DNA of 64,000 nt from Chitinophagales bacterium (GTDB taxonomy: Bacteria > Bacteroidota > Bacteroidia > Chitinophagales > Chitinophagaceae), in NCBI GenBank assembly GCA_026931905.1, contig JAIXLB010000096.1, positions 26,956 to 90,955 of the forward strand, read 5' to 3'. This document shows positions 63,996-64,000 of this stretch, in pieces; position 1 is the stretch's first letter, and every line of letters begins with the position of its first letter. The translations under genes were made by a program, and so were the position numbers. A model generated the notes under the pieces. That model saw nothing but the letters and a program-made list of their open reading frames with translations, made no database searches and was not told the DNA's origin.

Positions 63996-64000
63996 TATAT

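Noticed and set aside
1..64000. CRISPR arrays, rRNA genes, prophage or toxin-antitoxin modules
   Set aside because: No regularly spaced repeats, rRNA segments, phage structural genes or transposases were found on either strand.

Overview
The window is a strongly AT-rich chromosomal segment from a member of the Bacteroidota, most likely a Chitinophagales/Chitinophagaceae-type organism. The evidence is a truncated TonB-receptor-like outer-membrane barrel protein, PorX and a PorU2-like C25 peptidase of the type IX secretion system (T9SS), an endonuclease with a T9SS sorting tail, a serine palmitoyltransferase for sphingolipids, a PafA-type phosphatase, and repeated TAnnTTTG promoter boxes, the -7 element of Bacteroidota. 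Nearly all of it is ordinary core genome. No phage, transposase, rRNA or CRISPR array is visible. One tRNA gene, tRNA-Leu(TAG), is present.

Layout. 1-8.8 kb: truncated outer-membrane receptor, PiT phosphate transporter with its DUF47 partner, asd plus a YciO/Sua5 protein, a beta-barrel protein, a lone receiver domain, an M28 peptidase, a HAD phosphatase and a small protein. 9-20.3 kb: tRNA-Leu, trigger factor, porX, endonuclease I, dusB, ctaA, rho, asnS and a NUDIX hydrolase. 20.3-31 kb: pafA, serine palmitoyltransferase, an M1 peptidase, a glycosyltransferase, clpP-clpP-clpX and pckA. 31-46.5 kb: murA, a GH10-like hydrolase, an eIF1/SUI1 protein, a cluster of small membrane proteins (a TSUP half-transporter, CrcB and a newly recognised 53-residue protein), porU2, tyrS, an M3 oligopeptidase, a PAP2-like protein and rpoN. 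46.6-49.7 kb: two hypothetical genes, then a two-gene restriction-modification cassette bracketed by inverted copies of a short repeat; this is the clearest accessory DNA. 49.8-64 kb: rnc, bcp, rocD, an M1 peptidase, a short-chain dehydrogenase, yjjG, nfu, an MBL hydrolase, an MFS transporter, a lipoprotein, uppP, mutL and the N-terminal half of a transketolase.

Functional links. porX regulates and porU2 probably belongs to the T9SS, which would export the endonuclease. tig, the Clp proteins, the M1/M3/M28 peptidases and rocD cover protein folding, turnover and amino-acid recycling. murA, uppP and asd serve the cell wall. PiT/DUF47 and PafA serve phosphate supply.

The observations most worth checking are: the repeat-bracketed R-M cassette with an unassigned endonuclease; MurA with Asp in place of the usual catalytic Cys (predicted fosfomycin insensitivity); MutL lacking both endonuclease motifs; a 19-codon upstream ORF before serine palmitoyltransferase; a nested inverted repeat at the right edge; mirrored hairpin repeats near 50.65 kb; and two very small genes. 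No fully new multi-gene system was recognised.
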